DNA of 64,000 nt. Source: Pseudonocardia oroxyli (lineage in GTDB: Bacteria; Actinomycetota; Actinomycetes; Mycobacteriales; Pseudonocardiaceae). The notes under the pieces are model-generated. The model was not told where the DNA came from and searched no databases. It worked only from the letters and a program-made list of their open reading frames with translations. Positions 17,481 to 26,541 of the stretch are shown piece by piece (positions within the stretch are counted from its first letter, which is position 1; each line of letters begins with the position of its first letter). A program made the position numbers and the translations under genes. Location of the stretch: assembly GCF_900102195.1 (NCBI RefSeq), contig NZ_FNBE01000004.1, forward strand, positions 1 to 64,000, read 5' to 3'.

Positions 17481-19481
17481 TCAGTGATCCGTCGTGGCGG
17501 CCGTGAACTGGGCGTGGTAGAGCCGCGCGTAGGCCCCGTCGCGCGCGAGGAGCTGCTCGTGGGTGCCCTGTTCCACGATCGCGCCCGCCTCCATGACCAG
17601 GATCAGGTCGGCGTCCCGGATGGTGGACAGGCGGTGGGCGATGACGAAGCTGGTGCGGTCGGTGCGCAGCGCGGCCATCGCGCGCTGCACCAGCACCTCG
17701 GTGCGGGTGTCCACCGAGGACGTGGCCTCGTCGAGGATCAGCAGGGACGGGTCGGCGAGGAAGGCGCGGGCGATCGTGATCAGCTGCTTCTCCCCCGCGC
17801 TGACGCCGGTGCCCTCCTCGTCGATCACCGTGTCGTACCCCAGCGGCAGGGACCGGACGAACCGGTCCACGTACGTCGCGCGCGCCGCCGCCAGGATCTC
17901 CTCCTCCGACGCCCCCGGCCGCCCGTAGGCGATGTTGTCCCGGATGGTGCCGTGGAAGAGCCAGGTGTCCTGCAGGACCATGCCGATCCCGCTGCGCAGG
18001 TCGGCCCGGGTCATCGCGGCGATGTCGACGCCGTCGAGCGTGATCCGGCCCCCGTCGAGCTCGTAGAAGCGCAGCACCAGGTTGACCAGGGTGGTCTTGC
18101 CCGCGCCGGTCGGGCCGACGATCGCGACCGTCTGCCCGGGCTCCGCGACCAGCGACAGGTCGGTGATCAGCGGCGTGTCCTCCTGGTACCGGAAGGACAC
18201 GTGCTCGAACTCCACCCGCCCCCGGCGGGTGGACCGCACGGCCGGGACGGCGGGGTCCGGGGTCTCCTCCTCGGCGTCGAGCAGCTCGAACACCCGCTCC
18301 GCCGAGGCGACGCCGGACTGCAGCAGGTTCGCCATCGACGCCGCCTGCGTGAGCGGCTGGGTGAACTGCCGGGAGTACTGGATGAAGGCCTGCACGTCCC
18401 CGAGGCTCATCGCGCCCGAGGACACCCGCAGCCCGCCGATGACGGCCACCAGCACGTAGTTGACGTTCCCGATGAACATCATCGAGGGCATGATGATCCC
18501 GGACATGAACTGGGCGCGGAAGCTCGCCTGGTACAGCGCCTCGTTCTGCACCTCGAACTGCGCCTCGACCTCGCGGCGCCGCCCGAACACGCGGACGAGC
18601 TCGTGCCCGGTGAAGGCCTCCTCGATGTGCCCGTTGAGGATCCCGGTGGTGCGCCACTGCGCCACGAACTGCTTCTGCGAGCGCTTCGCGATCACCCGGG
18701 TCAGCCACAGCGACACCGGGATCGTGACCAGCGCGACCAGCGAGAGCAGCGGCGAGATCACGAACATCATGACCAGCACGCCGACGATCGTCAGCAGCGA
18801 GGTGAGCAGCTGCGACATCGTCTGCTGCAGCGTCTGCTGCACGTTGTCGATGTCGTTGGTGACCCGGCTGAGCACCTCGCCGCGCCTGCGGGTGTCGAAG
18901 TACCGCAGCGGGAGCCGGTTGATCGTGTCCTCCACCTCGCGCCGCAGGTGGAACACGGTGCGCTGCACGATGCCGTTGAGCAGGTAGCCCTGGGCGTAGG
19001 AGAACGCCGAGGAGCCGAGGTAGATCAGGATCACGCCGAGCAGCACGAGCCCCAGCGCCCGGAAGTCGATGCCCTGGCCGGGCACCACGCCCTGGGACTC
19101 GATGAGCGTGGCGATCGTGTCGTTCCCCGCCGCCCGGGCCTGCGCGGCGGCCTGCGCCGCCGTGACGCCCGCGGGCAGCTGCGCGCCGATGATCCCGGCG
19201 AAGATCAGGTCGGTGGCGTGGCCGAGGATCTTGGGCCCGATCACGTTGAGCGCCACCGAGATCACCCCGAGCGCGAGCACCGCGAGCACGCCCAGCCGCT
19301 CCGGGGCCAGCCGCCGGACCAGGCGCTTCGCCGACGGTGTGAACGTCTCCGCCCTCTCGACGGGCTGTCCGGCCCCCATCCACGGCGGTCCCCCGCCGCG
19401 GCGCTGGGCGGCGGCCCCGCGCGCGGCGGAGACGGTGTCCGCGTCCTGGGTGGGGCCGGTCCGCTTCTCCGTGGTGCTCAC
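17481..19481 (-). CDS. ABC exporter half-transporter, consensus NBD
   Basis: A 666-residue TM-NBD protein. The membrane domain spans about 60-370; the NBD has Walker A GPTGAGKTT, signature GVSAGEKQLI in place of LSGGQ, Walker B LLILDEATSSVD with the catalytic Glu, and IAHRLSTI. An N-terminal extension with a double Gly-Gly-Pro stretch precedes the first helix. GTG 19481 overlaps the upstream stop (GTGA). With the preceding gene it forms a heterodimeric multidrug exporter of the TM287/288 type. Substrate unknown. Confidence 0.9.
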   Translation of the reverse strand: MSTTEKRTGPTQDADTVSAARGAAAQRRGGGPPWMGAGQPVERAETFTPSAKRLVRRLAPERLGVLAVLALGVISVALNVIGPKILGHATDLIFAGIIGAQLPAGVTAAQAAAQARAAGNDTIATLIESQGVVPGQGIDFRALGLVLLGVILIYLGSSAFSYAQGYLLNGIVQRTVFHLRREVEDTINRLPLRYFDTRRRGEVLSRVTNDIDNVQQTLQQTMSQLLTSLLTIVGVLVMMFVISPLLSLVALVTIPVSLWLTRVIAKRSQKQFVAQWRTTGILNGHIEEAFTGHELVRVFGRRREVEAQFEVQNEALYQASFRAQFMSGIIMPSMMFIGNVNYVLVAVIGGLRVSSGAMSLGDVQAFIQYSRQFTQPLTQAASMANLLQSGVASAERVFELLDAEEETPDPAVPAVRSTRRGRVEFEHVSFRYQEDTPLITDLSLVAEPGQTVAIVGPTGAGKTTLVNLVLRFYELDGGRITLDGVDIAAMTRADLRSGIGMVLQDTWLFHGTIRDNIAYGRPGASEEEILAAARATYVDRFVRSLPLGYDTVIDEEGTGVSAGEKQLITIARAFLADPSLLILDEATSSVDTRTEVLVQRAMAALRTDRTSFVIAHRLSTIRDADLILVMEAGAIVEQGTHEQLLARDGAYARLYHAQFTAATTDH

Positions 19482-21211
19482 GCCACCTCCTCCACGCTCA
19501 GCTGGGACTCGACGATCTCGACGTAGGTGGGGCACGACCCGAGCAGCGCGTCGTGCGTGCCCGACCCGACGACCACGCCGTCCTCCAGCACGACGATCCG
19601 GTCCGCGGTGCGGATCGTGGACACCCGCTGGGCCACGATGACGACGGTGGCGTGCGCGGTGACCGGCGCCAGGGCCGCCCGGAGCCGGGCGTCCGTGGTG
19701 AGGTCGAGCGCGGAGAAGGAGTCGTCGAACAGGTAGATCTCGGGGCGCTTGACCAGCGCGCGGGCGATCGCGAGGCGCTGGCGCTGCCCGCCGGAGACGG
19801 TGGTGCCGCCCTGGGAGATCGGCGCGTCGAGCCCGTCGGGCATGGCGCGCACGAAGTCCGCGGCCTGCGCGACCTCCAGGGCCGCCCAGAGCTCCTCGTC
19901 GGTGGCCGCGGGGTCCCCGTAGCGCAGGTTCGAGGCGACGGTCCCGGAGAACAGGTACGGCTTCTGCGGCACCAGCCCGATCCGCGCCCAGAGCTCCTCC
20001 GGGTCGTAGGAGCGCACGTCCACGCCGTCGACCAGGACGGCGCCGCCGGTGACGTCGAACATCCGCGGGACCAGCGAGAGCAGCGTGGTCTTGCCCGCAC
20101 CCGTGGACCCGATGACCGCGGTCGTCTCGCCGGGGCGGGCGGTGAAGGTGACGTCCCGCAGCACGGGGGCGGCGGCGCCGGGGTAGGCGAAGGTCGCGGC
20201 GGCGAACTCCAGCTCCCCGACGGCGGGCGGCGCGGGGACCGGGGACGCGGGCGGCGAGACGGAGGACTCGGTGTCGAGCACCTCGGTGATCCGCTCCGCG
20301 CAGACCGCGGCGCGCGGGATCATCATCGCCATGAACGTGGCCATCATGACGGCCATCAGGATCTGCAGCAGGTAGGCGAGGAAGGCGGTCAGCGCCCCGA
20401 TCTGCATCTCCCCCGCCTCGATGCGCATGGCGCCGAACCACAGCACCGCGACGCTCGAGACGTTCAGGATCAGCATGACGATCGGGAAGATCAGCGCCTG
20501 CAGCCTGCCCGCGGCCGTCGCGACCTCGGTGACGGCGGCGTTCGCGGCGCCGAAGCGGGCCGTCTCCTCCGGCTCGCGGACGAACGCCCGCACCACCCGG
20601 ATCCCGGTGATCTGCTCCCGCAGCACGCGGTTGACGGCGTCGATCCGCTCCTGCATGAGCCGGAACTTGGGCACCATCCGCACCACGACCAGGCCGATGC
20701 TCACCGCCAGCACCGGCACGGACACCGCGACCAGCCAGGACAGCCCGGCGTCCTCCTGCAGCGCCATGATCACGCCGCCCACGCACATGATCGGCGCGGC
20801 GACCATCATGGTCGCGCTCATCTGCACGAGCATCTGGACCTGCTGCACGTCGTTGGTGCCGCGGGTGATCAGCGAGGGCGCGCCGAACCGGTTCACCTCG
20901 CGGACCGCGAACCCGCCGACCCGGTGGAACAGCGCGCCCCGCAGGTCCCGGCCGAAGCCCATCGCCGTGCGCGAGCCGACGTAGACCGCGGCGACCGAGC
21001 AGACGATCTGCACGAGCGTGACCACGAGCATCCAGCCGCCGGTGGACAGGATGTAGCCGGTGTCCCCGGTGGCGATGCCCCGGTCGATGATGTCCGCGTT
21101 GAGGCTGGGCAGATACAGCGCGGCCATCGTCCCGACCAGCTGCAACGCGACGATCGCGAGCAACGGACGCGTGTAGGGCCGCAGGTGGGTGCGGAGCAGA
21201 CGCAGCAGCAC
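19478..21211 (-). CDS. ABC exporter half-transporter, degenerate NBD
   Basis: A 577-residue TM-NBD protein and partner of the downstream half-transporter. It has six predicted helices, Walker A GSTGAGKTT, signature TVSGGQRQRLAIARAL, and Walker B IYLFDDSFSALD, where Asp replaces the catalytic Glu. That change marks the degenerate ATP site of heterodimeric exporters. The H-loop is also altered: VAQRVSTIR has Gln instead of His. The start is a GTG. A hairpin separates it from the sensor kinase gene upstream. Confidence 0.9.
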   Translation of the reverse strand: MLLRLLRTHLRPYTRPLLAIVALQLVGTMAALYLPSLNADIIDRGIATGDTGYILSTGGWMLVVTLVQIVCSVAAVYVGSRTAMGFGRDLRGALFHRVGGFAVREVNRFGAPSLITRGTNDVQQVQMLVQMSATMMVAAPIMCVGGVIMALQEDAGLSWLVAVSVPVLAVSIGLVVVRMVPKFRLMQERIDAVNRVLREQITGIRVVRAFVREPEETARFGAANAAVTEVATAAGRLQALIFPIVMLILNVSSVAVLWFGAMRIEAGEMQIGALTAFLAYLLQILMAVMMATFMAMMIPRAAVCAERITEVLDTESSVSPPASPVPAPPAVGELEFAAATFAYPGAAAPVLRDVTFTARPGETTAVIGSTGAGKTTLLSLVPRMFDVTGGAVLVDGVDVRSYDPEELWARIGLVPQKPYLFSGTVASNLRYGDPAATDEELWAALEVAQAADFVRAMPDGLDAPISQGGTTVSGGQRQRLAIARALVKRPEIYLFDDSFSALDLTTDARLRAALAPVTAHATVVIVAQRVSTIRTADRIVVLEDGVVVGSGTHDALLGSCPTYVEIVESQLSVEEVA

Positions 21212-21296
21212 GCGGGCCCCCTGGCGCGAGGTGGTGGGACAGAAGACGATAGTCGCCGTGGCGACGGGGAACGGTAACGGGACCGCCGCCGCGGGC

Positions 21297-21317
21297 GCGC
21301 GGCCTTTTCGGCCGCGC
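21297..21317 (-). terminator. hairpin after the sensor kinase gene
   Basis: GCGCGGCC (21297-21304) pairs with GGCCGCGC (21310-21317) around a five-base loop, just past the kinase stop on the minus strand. There is no clear U-tract. It could limit read-through into the ABC genes. Confidence 0.5.
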
Positions 21318-21323
21318 CACCGC

Positions 21324-23027
21324 TCAGACGGGCACGCGCCAGCTCAGCCGCGTGCCGCCGTCCCGCAGCGGGCGCACGTCCAGCGACCCGCCGAGTTCCC
21401 GGGCCCGGGCGGCGAGGTTGCGCAGCCCGCTGCGCGCCACCCCCTCGGTGATCCCGCGGCCGTCGTCGACCACCTCCAGCAGCAGCTCCGCGGGCCCGAC
21501 GTCCAGGGTGACGGTGACCGCGGCGGCCCGTCCGTGCCGCACGGCGTTGGTCACCCCCTCGCGCGCGACGGCCGCGACGTGCGCGGCCAGCTCGGGCGGC
21601 ACCATCGTGTCGACCGGCCCGGCCGTGCGCACCGAGGTGCGGACCCCCTCCCCGGCCTCGGTGACGGCGTCGAGCAGGGTGCGGCGCACGCCGTCCCCGC
21701 CCGCGGTGTGCAGGTCGAAGATCGAGGTCCGGATGTCGCGGACCGTGCGGTCCAAGTCCGCCACGGCCTGCTCGATCCGGGCGCGCACCTCCGCTCGCGC
21801 GTCGAGCTTGAGCGTGCTCTGCAGCCGCAGCCCGGTGGCGAACAGCCGCTGGATCACGTGGTCGTGCAGGTCGCGGGCGATGCGGTCGCGGTCGGACAGC
21901 ACGTCGAGCCTGCGTTGCGCGCGGTTGCGTTCGCCCAGCTCCAGGGCCAGCGCGGCCTGCTGGGCGAAGGAGTCCAGCAGCGGGATCTCGTCGGGTCGGA
22001 AGGCGGCGTCGCCGGGCCTGCGGAAGCCGACGAGCACGCCCATCACCCGTTCCGCGGCACGCAGCGGGACCGCGACGGTGGGGCCCTCGGCGAGCACCGG
22101 GTTGCGGCTCTCCGCCACCTCCAGCAGCAGCGCCTCGTCGAGCTCGGTCCCGGTCGGGTCACCGCTGCGGGCGGCGACGGTGAACCCGCCGTCCTCGCCG
22201 GGCAGCGCCACGACCGCCGCGACCGACCGGGTCAGCTCCTGGCTGCGCAGCGCGACGAGCGCGAGGACGTCCGGCTCGTCGGCGTCGGCGAGCACCGCGG
22301 ACCGGATCTCCCCGAGCGCCTCCAGCCAGTGCTGGCGGAGCCGGGTCTGTTCGAAGAGGTCCGCGTTCTGCACCGCGATGCCGGCCGCGGCCGCCAGGGC
22401 CGCCAGCATCACCTCGTCGTCCGCGGTGAACTCGCCGCCGCCGCGCTTCTCGGTGAGGTAGAGGTTGCCGTACACCGCGTCCCGCACCCGGACCGGCACG
22501 CCCAGGAAGCTGTGCATCCGGGGATGCCCCGGCGGCATCCCCGCCGACGACGGGTGCGACTCCAGATCGGCGAGGCGCAGCGGCTGGGGCGCCACGATCA
22601 GCTGCCCGATCAGGCCCTTCCCCTCGGGCGGGTGGCCGAGCAGCCCCGCCCGCGCGTGCGGGTCCAGCCCGACGTCGATGAAGCGGTCCAGGGACCCGTC
22701 CGGCGCGAGCACGCCGAGACCGCCGAAGCGGGCGTCGACGAGGTCGACGGCGGCCTGCACGATCCGCTCGAGCGTGGTCTCCAGCTCCAGGCCCGACGCC
22801 ACGGCCAGCACCGCGTCGAGCAGGCCCTGGACGCGGTCGCGGGCCAGCCGGATCTCACCGAGCCGCTCCTGGACCTCGCCGAGGAGCTGGTCGAGGCGCA
22901 GCCCGGACAGCATCGCCCCGGGTCCCTCGTCCTGTGCCACGCGCGCCACGGTCGCACGGCGGGACCTCGGCGACAAGCGGTCCCGACCGCGGCGGGCCGG
23001 CTCGCCCCGCGCGGTCGGATCGGGCAC
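21324..23027 (-). CDS. DosS/DevS-like GAF-domain sensor histidine kinase
   Basis: A 567-residue soluble kinase with two GAF domains (about 65-215 and 230-375), a HisKA_3 domain with RDRIARDLHDHVIQRLFATG, and a HATPase ending ITEGVARSGLRNLAARAREL. The first GAF closely follows mycobacterial DevS. GHPRM (His168) aligns with the haem-ligating His149, and Tyr190 in YGNLYLTEK aligns with distal Tyr171. It is therefore probably a haem-based O2/NO/CO sensor. No response regulator is adjacent. Translation could also begin at residue 39 (MLSGLRLDQLLGEV), which is where DevS similarity begins. Confidence 0.88.
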   Translation of the reverse strand: MPDPTARGEPARRGRDRLSPRSRRATVARVAQDEGPGAMLSGLRLDQLLGEVQERLGEIRLARDRVQGLLDAVLAVASGLELETTLERIVQAAVDLVDARFGGLGVLAPDGSLDRFIDVGLDPHARAGLLGHPPEGKGLIGQLIVAPQPLRLADLESHPSSAGMPPGHPRMHSFLGVPVRVRDAVYGNLYLTEKRGGGEFTADDEVMLAALAAAAGIAVQNADLFEQTRLRQHWLEALGEIRSAVLADADEPDVLALVALRSQELTRSVAAVVALPGEDGGFTVAARSGDPTGTELDEALLLEVAESRNPVLAEGPTVAVPLRAAERVMGVLVGFRRPGDAAFRPDEIPLLDSFAQQAALALELGERNRAQRRLDVLSDRDRIARDLHDHVIQRLFATGLRLQSTLKLDARAEVRARIEQAVADLDRTVRDIRTSIFDLHTAGGDGVRRTLLDAVTEAGEGVRTSVRTAGPVDTMVPPELAAHVAAVAREGVTNAVRHGRAAAVTVTLDVGPAELLLEVVDDGRGITEGVARSGLRNLAARARELGGSLDVRPLRDGGTRLSWRVPV

Positions 23028-23038
23028 GATCAGCGGCC

Positions 23039-23761
23039 GTGACCACCGTGGACCTCACCGCCCGGGCCGCCGCGACCGGCGGCTCCCCCACCCTCGGCGG
23101 CTACCTCGCCATCCCCGACGGGGCCGGGCCGTGGCCCGGGCTCGTCCTGGTGCACGAGGCCTTCGGGCTCGACGACGAGATGCGCGCCCACGCGGACCGG
23201 TTGGCGGGCAGGGGGTTCCTCACCCTCGCCCCGGACCTGTTCAGCGCGGGTGGGGCGCGCCGCTGCCTCGTCGGCACGTTCCGGGCGCTGTTCTCCGGCC
23301 GGGGCCGGGCGTTCGCGGACATCGAGGCCGCGCGGGCCGAGCTGGTCTCCCGGGCGGACTGCACCGGGCGGGTCGGGGTGATCGGGTTCTGCATGGGCGG
23401 CGGGTTCGCCCTGCTGACCGCGGCGCGCGGGTTCGACGCGTCCTCGGTCAACTACGGCATGCTCCCCCGCGAGCTCGACGCCGCGGTGGCGGGCGCGTGC
23501 CCGATCGTCGGCAGCTACGGCGCCGCGGACCTCAGCCTGCGCGGGGCCGCCGGCACCCTGGAAGCCGCCCTGACCAGGGCGGACGTCCCGCACGACGTCG
23601 TCGAGTACCCCAAGGCGGGCCACTCGTTCCTCAACGCCTCGGACAACGCCCCGGCCCTGATGCGCCCGTTCCTGCGGGTCACGGGCACGGGCCCGGAGCC
23701 GGAGTCCGCTGCCCACGCCTGGGAGCGCATCGAGCGGTTCTTCCGGACCCACCTCGGCTGA
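23039..23761 (+). CDS. dienelactone hydrolase family protein
   Basis: A 240-residue alpha/beta hydrolase. The nucleophile is Cys118 in VGVIGFCMGGGFAL, and the base histidine lies in YPKAGHSFLN. This Cys-Asp-His arrangement is that of dienelactone hydrolases, which open lactones in aromatic degradation. The glutamate-bearing segment LVLVHEAFGLDDEMRAHADR is also conserved. The GTG at 23039 is used; CACGAT lies eight bases before it. It converges on a ring-cleavage-type dioxygenase gene, but a shared pathway is not proven. Confidence 0.88.
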   Translation: MTTVDLTARAAATGGSPTLGGYLAIPDGAGPWPGLVLVHEAFGLDDEMRAHADRLAGRGFLTLAPDLFSAGGARRCLVGTFRALFSGRGRAFADIEAARAELVSRADCTGRVGVIGFCMGGGFALLTAARGFDASSVNYGMLPRELDAAVAGACPIVGSYGAADLSLRGAAGTLEAALTRADVPHDVVEYPKAGHSFLNASDNAPALMRPFLRVTGTGPEPESAAHAWERIERFFRTHLG

Positions 23762-23773
23762 GACACGGCCGAG

Positions 23774-24622
23774 TCACGCGGCGGTGAAGCTGCCCTTGGA
23801 CAGGCCCATCCAGAAGCCGTCGATGGTGAAGTCCCGCTCCGCCTCGGGGTCGCTGCTCGCGCCGAGGGTCACGAAGAGCGGGGTGAAGTGCTCGACGGTC
23901 GGGTGCGCATAGGGCATGCCCGGCGCCTTGGCGCGGTAGGCGGCCAGCTCGTCGACGTCCCCGCGCTTGAGGGCCTCCCGGGCCCACGCGTCGAACTGCA
24001 CCGACCAGCCCGGTGCGGCGGCCTGCCCGAGGATGTTCTCGCGGGTGAGGAACGGCAGGCCGTGCGTGGTGAAGCCGGAGCCGATCACCAGCACCCCCTC
24101 CTCCCGCAGGCCGCGCAGCTTCGCGCCCAGCTCCAGCAGCGACGCGGGGTCCCCGGTGGGCAGGCTGAGCTGGATCACCGGGATGACCGCCTCGGGGTAC
24201 ATCACCTTGAGCGGCACCCAGGCGCCGTGGTCCAGGCCGCGGCCGGTCTCGTGGATGTGCTCGCTGCTCAGCGTCTTCAGCACCCGGCCCGCGAGGTCGT
24301 GGGCCTCGGGGGTGTCGTAGCGCATCCGGTAGTACATCGGGTCGAAGCCGCCGAAGTCGTAGACCGGGGTCACGGCGGCGTCCGCGGAGGAGATCGCCAG
24401 CGGCGCCTCCTCCCAGTGCGCCGAGACGATCAGGACCGCCTTCGGCCGCGGCATCGAGCGCGCCCAGGTGAACAGCTGCTCCATCCAGTCCGGGGTCTCG
24501 AACAGCGGCGGGGCGCCGTGGCTCAGGAACAGGGCCGGGAGCGCGCCGTCGGCGGGGGTCCAGACGGCGTGCTCACCGGCCTGCGCGACCCGGGCCAGAT
24601 GGGTGTCGAAGGGGTGGGTCAT
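23774..24622 (-). CDS. class III extradiol dioxygenase (DODA type)
   Basis: A 282-residue LigB-fold protein. Metal or catalytic histidines are seen in LFLSHGAPPLFET, IVSAHWEEAP, GLDHGAWVPLKVMYP and FTTHGLPF, with AHPTVEHFTPLFVTLGA near the C-terminus. The family opens catecholic rings with Fe(II) or Zn(II); DODA members act on DOPA-like substrates. AGGAG lies eight bases before the ATG. Two CGTTCAAC repeats in the upstream gap could be regulatory. Confidence 0.88.
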   Translation of the reverse strand: MTHPFDTHLARVAQAGEHAVWTPADGALPALFLSHGAPPLFETPDWMEQLFTWARSMPRPKAVLIVSAHWEEAPLAISSADAAVTPVYDFGGFDPMYYRMRYDTPEAHDLAGRVLKTLSSEHIHETGRGLDHGAWVPLKVMYPEAVIPVIQLSLPTGDPASLLELGAKLRGLREEGVLVIGSGFTTHGLPFLTRENILGQAAAPGWSVQFDAWAREALKRGDVDELAAYRAKAPGMPYAHPTVEHFTPLFVTLGASSDPEAERDFTIDGFWMGLSKGSFTAA

Positions 24623-24638
24623 GCCGACATCTCCTCGC

Positions 24639-24675
24639 TTGAGCGTTCAACTGACCCGATCGTACAACGTTCAAC
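24639..24675. promoter_or_regulatory. CGTTCAAC repeats upstream of the dioxygenase
   Basis: CGTTCAAC occurs at 24644-24651 and 24668-24675, 24 bp apart. The first is part of the near-palindrome TTGAGCGTTCAA (24639-24650). They occupy the 55-bp gap upstream of the dioxygenase start and look like paired regulator sites. No regulator can be assigned. Confidence 0.35.
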
Positions 24676-24677
24676 CG

Positions 24678-26462
24678 TCACGCCGCCAGGGCCGCGTACC
24701 GACCGTCCCGCGCGACGAGATCGTCGTGCGTCCCGCGCTCGACGACCCGGCCGTGGTCGATGACCGCGATCTGGTCGGCGTCCCGGACCGTGGAGAGCCG
24801 GTGCGCGATGGTGATCACCGTACGACCCTCGGCCAGCTCGGCGAAGGCGCGCTGCACGGCCCGCTCGGTCTCGGTGTCCAGCGCGCTCGTCGCCTCGTCG
24901 AGGACCAGGACCTTCGGGTCCCGCAGCAGCGTCCGCGCGATGGCGAGCCGCTGCTTCTCCCCGCCGGAGAAGCGGTGCCCGCGCGAGCCGACGACGGTGT
25001 CGTAGCCCTCGGGCAGCCCGGCGATCAGGTCGTGGACCTGGGCCGCCCGGGCGGCGGCCTCGATCTCGGCGTCCGTGGCGGACGGCTTGGCGTAGCGCAG
25101 GTTCTCCCGGACGGTGGTGTGCAGCAGGTAGGTCTCCTGGCTCACCACCCCGACGATCCCGGCCAGGTCGGCCAGGCGCAGGTCGCGCACGTCGACGCCG
25201 TCGATCGTGAGCCTGCCCGCGTCGGGGTCCTGCAGGCGCGAGACCAGGGAGGCCAGCGTCGACTTGCCCGAGCCGGTCTCCCCGACCAGCGCCAGTGAGG
25301 TGCCCGCGGGGACGTCGAGTGTGACCCCGGCGACGGCCGCCGTGTCGCTGCCCGGGTAGGTGAAGGTGACGTCCTCGAAGCGGACGTGCCCCTTCGGTGC
25401 GGCCAGCACGACCGGCGACGCGGGGTCGTCGATCTCCACGGTCAGGTCCAGGTACTCGAAGATCCGGGCGAACAGGGCCAGCGAGCTGACCAGCGAGACG
25501 CCGACGTTGAGCAGCCCGGTGATCGGGCGGAACAGGGTGCCCTGCAGGGCGGTGAAGGCGACGAGCGTGCCGATCGTCATCGCGCCGGGGAAGAAGCCCG
25601 CGGACAGGTAGATGACGGCCGGGATGGCCGCGAAGATCACGGTCGTGGCGGCCATCCGCCAGCGGCCCGCGAGCTGGCTGCGCAGCTCCAGGTCGACCAG
25701 CCGCTCCGAGCTCTCGGTGAACCGCCGCACGACCGCGGGGCCCGCGCCGAGGGTCTTGGAGAGCTGGATCCCGGAGATCGACAGCCCCTCCTCGACGGTG
25801 ACGTTGAGGTCGGCGAGCTCGCGCTGCTGCCGCGCGGTGATCGAGCGGCGCATGCGGGCCACCCGGCGCGACAGCCAGATCGACGGCGGCAGGACCACCA
25901 GCGAGATCAGGGTCAGCTGCCAGGACAGGGCGAGCATGGCGACGAGGGTCGCGACGACCGTCGTCAGGTTGGAGGCGATGGACGTGGCCGTGGAGGTGAC
26001 CACGGACTGCATCCCGCCGATGTCGTTGGTGATGCGGGACTGCACCTCGCCGGTGCGGGTCCGGGTGAAGAAGCCGAGCGACTGGCGCTGCAGGTGCGCG
26101 AACACGCTGGTCCGCAGCCCGTGCATGACCTCCTGCCCGACGCGGGTGGAGATCCAGGTCTGGGCGACGCCGAGCGCGGCGGTCACGGCGGCCACACCGA
26201 TCATGCCCGCGACCAGCCAGGCGAGCAGGCGCAGGTCCTGCCGGGGCAGGGCGACGTCGATCGTGGCGCGCAGGAGGAAGGGCGAGGCCATCGCGACCAG
26301 CGACGACGCCGCGATGATCGCGGTGACGACGGCGATGGGGCCGCGGTGCGGGGCGAAGAGCCCGCCGATGCGGCGGAGCGAGACCCGCTTGGCCTCCTCG
26401 CGCTCGGCGGCGGTGACGGTGGGACGGCCGGGGCGTCCGGAGCGTTCTCGTGGGGTGTCCAA
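24678..26462 (-). CDS. ABC transporter, fused permease/ATPase (exporter)
   Basis: A 594-residue half-transporter that likely homodimerises. The membrane domain is at 40-330; the NBD has Walker A GETGSGKST, a signature HRFSGGEKQRLAIARTL, Walker B VLVLDEATSALDTE and the H-loop IAHRLSTV, all complete. It resembles actinobacterial multidrug exporters. The start is a TTG with AGGA eight bases upstream. It is divergent from a MarR gene with palindromic sites between, so it is the likely target of that repressor. Confidence 0.9.
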   Translation of the reverse strand: MDTPRERSGRPGRPTVTAAEREEAKRVSLRRIGGLFAPHRGPIAVVTAIIAASSLVAMASPFLLRATIDVALPRQDLRLLAWLVAGMIGVAAVTAALGVAQTWISTRVGQEVMHGLRTSVFAHLQRQSLGFFTRTRTGEVQSRITNDIGGMQSVVTSTATSIASNLTTVVATLVAMLALSWQLTLISLVVLPPSIWLSRRVARMRRSITARQQRELADLNVTVEEGLSISGIQLSKTLGAGPAVVRRFTESSERLVDLELRSQLAGRWRMAATTVIFAAIPAVIYLSAGFFPGAMTIGTLVAFTALQGTLFRPITGLLNVGVSLVSSLALFARIFEYLDLTVEIDDPASPVVLAAPKGHVRFEDVTFTYPGSDTAAVAGVTLDVPAGTSLALVGETGSGKSTLASLVSRLQDPDAGRLTIDGVDVRDLRLADLAGIVGVVSQETYLLHTTVRENLRYAKPSATDAEIEAAARAAQVHDLIAGLPEGYDTVVGSRGHRFSGGEKQRLAIARTLLRDPKVLVLDEATSALDTETERAVQRAFAELAEGRTVITIAHRLSTVRDADQIAVIDHGRVVERGTHDDLVARDGRYAALAA

Positions 26463-26489
26463 GTGTGTGTCCTCTTTCGGTCAATTTAC

Positions 26490-26510
26490 TGAGGTAACCT
26501 CATCATGAGG
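26490..26510. promoter_or_regulatory. overlapping palindromes, probable MarR operator
   Basis: TGAGGTAACCTCA (26490-26502) and CCTCATCATGAGG (26498-26510) overlap in the divergent ABC/MarR promoter. Each is a perfect palindrome apart from its centre. Their size and place suit a MarR dimer and its autoregulation. Confidence 0.6.
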
Positions 26511-26529
26511 CTACAACATCGACCCCGCG

Positions 26530-26535
26530 TAGGAT
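26530..26535 (+). promoter_or_regulatory. -10-like TAGGAT of leaderless MarR gene
   Basis: TAGGAT lies exactly six bases before the GTG at 26542 and just downstream of the palindromic operator. Confidence 0.5.
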
Positions 26536-26541
26536 GTTCCC

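Noticed and set aside
17481-21320. single 1279-residue ABC protein
   Set aside because: Only the part from 19481 down is transporter sequence; the upstream portion is a frame-shadow of the other half-transporter, which has its own complete frame (19478-21211).
24619-26484. 621-residue minus-strand frame beside the ABC exporter gene
   Set aside because: Arg/Gly/His-rich frame shifted relative to the exporter; the 24678-26462 frame has all ABC motifs.
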